From Apis mellifera (Eukaryota > Arthropoda > Insecta > Hymenoptera > Apidae): 64,000 nt of DNA. The position numbers and the translations under genes were made by a program. Of the stretch, positions 63,517 through 64,000 are shown one piece after another; the stretch's first letter is position 1; each line of letters begins with the position of its first letter. A model generated the notes under the pieces. It did not search any database and had not been told where the DNA came from. It saw only the letters and a list, made by a program, of their open reading frames with translations. The stretch covers positions 868,001 through 932,000 of the forward strand of contig NC_037653.1 in assembly GCF_003254395.2 (NCBI RefSeq), written 5' to 3'.

Positions 63517-63526
63517 AAATATATTC

Positions 63527-63530
<4 letters not shown>

Positions 63531-63571
<41 letters not shown>
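63531..63571. repeat. (TA)n microsatellite
   Basis: About 20 TA units, 10 bp after the end of palindromic element copy E. Confidence 0.95.
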
Positions 63572-63574
<3 letters not shown>

Positions 63575-64000
63575 AGAAAATTATTTAGAAATCATGATTT
63601 CAACAAAAATGATTATTAAATTTCATGATTATTAAAATCAAAAATCCTTTTAATAAATAAGTTATAAATAATTATAACTTAATATATTATTAATAAATAG
63701 TCAATGATTAATAAACATATATCGTGGAAAGGAAATTATATAATTCTTTTTCAAATAATTGATGGCAATGTGGAATGGAATATAGATAAATATAATTGTT
63801 CTTTTTGAAAAATTACTTGCTGAAAATCTTTCAAATTTCCTCTTAAAATTCTTTTAAATCAGTTATATTTTTTATCTTGCACGATGGTCAATGAGTAAAT
63901 CAGATTACAATTTTGATTAGAAGAGAACAATTATAATTGAATAAATATTTATTATTTGTTTTATAAAATATACGTGAATTATAACAATATCTATTTCTGA

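Larger units (their letters stand above)
47958..64000 (+). other. mXR receptor intron 6 or downstream region (at least 16 kb)
   Basis: No class C GPCR exon could be recognised here, so either the intron exceeds 16 kb or the exons are off the right edge. The stretch carries two tandem arrays (56065-57630, 58736-59600), copies of the palindromic element, TA microsatellites and a promoter-like island at 52320-53020. Confidence 0.6.

Overview
The window is eukaryotic nuclear DNA that is extremely A+T rich outside exons. Exons are short and islands of higher GC, introns follow GT/AG rules, and many introns are 67-100 bp. The proteins are insect-like, and there is a mariner element of the type known from honeybee. 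Apis or a close bee relative is the best guess; the species is inferred, not proven. Four protein-coding genes were rebuilt exon by exon with consistent splice phases, plus one broken mariner element. No rRNA, tRNA or CRISPR array was seen.

Layout. 2739-4760 (minus): the first two coding exons of a CD36/scavenger-receptor-B protein; the rest lies off the left edge. 9207-10378 (plus): a complete three-exon CNOT9/Rcd-1 gene, the CCR4-NOT subunit. 11124-30756 (minus): a complete 13-exon SLC5 sodium/solute symporter of 589 aa, convergent with CNOT9 and ending in a 51-bp coding exon that a simple ORF reading misses. 33197 to beyond 64000 (plus): the first six coding exons, about 383 aa, of a class C GPCR. 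This is a metabotropic-glutamate-like receptor of the insect mXR/mangetout type, divergent from the SLC5 gene across a 2.4-kb spacer. Its cysteine-rich and seven-helix parts were not found in the window. 40317-41595: a mariner with perfect 30-bp terminal repeats but a frameshifted transposase, sitting in the receptor's first intron.

The four genes do not form an operon or an obvious pathway. They are an mRNA-decay subunit, a lipid/lipoprotein-type receptor, a nutrient symporter and a neuromodulator-type receptor. The clearest functional observation is in the receptor. Residues that hold the amino-acid backbone of the ligand are kept, while those that hold the glutamate side-chain carboxylate are replaced (Arg78 to Pro, Arg323 to His, Tyr74 to Asp, Trp110 to Asp in mGluR1 numbering). 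It is therefore unlikely to be a glutamate receptor.

Non-coding structure is rich: a dispersed family of about 250-bp palindromic elements (six copies), a 195-bp near-perfect hairpin, a 262-bp tandem satellite of six units, a second about 116-bp tandem array, pogo-like terminal-repeat remnants, a decayed minisatellite inside an SLC5 intron, and a long alternating purine/pyrimidine hairpin in the CNOT9 3' region. Inside the last receptor intron (52.3-53.0 kb) there is a promoter-like stretch with an NRF1-type site, an initiator, a 52-codon lysine/glutamate-rich ORF and a strong splice donor. It is the best candidate for an unannotated transcript.
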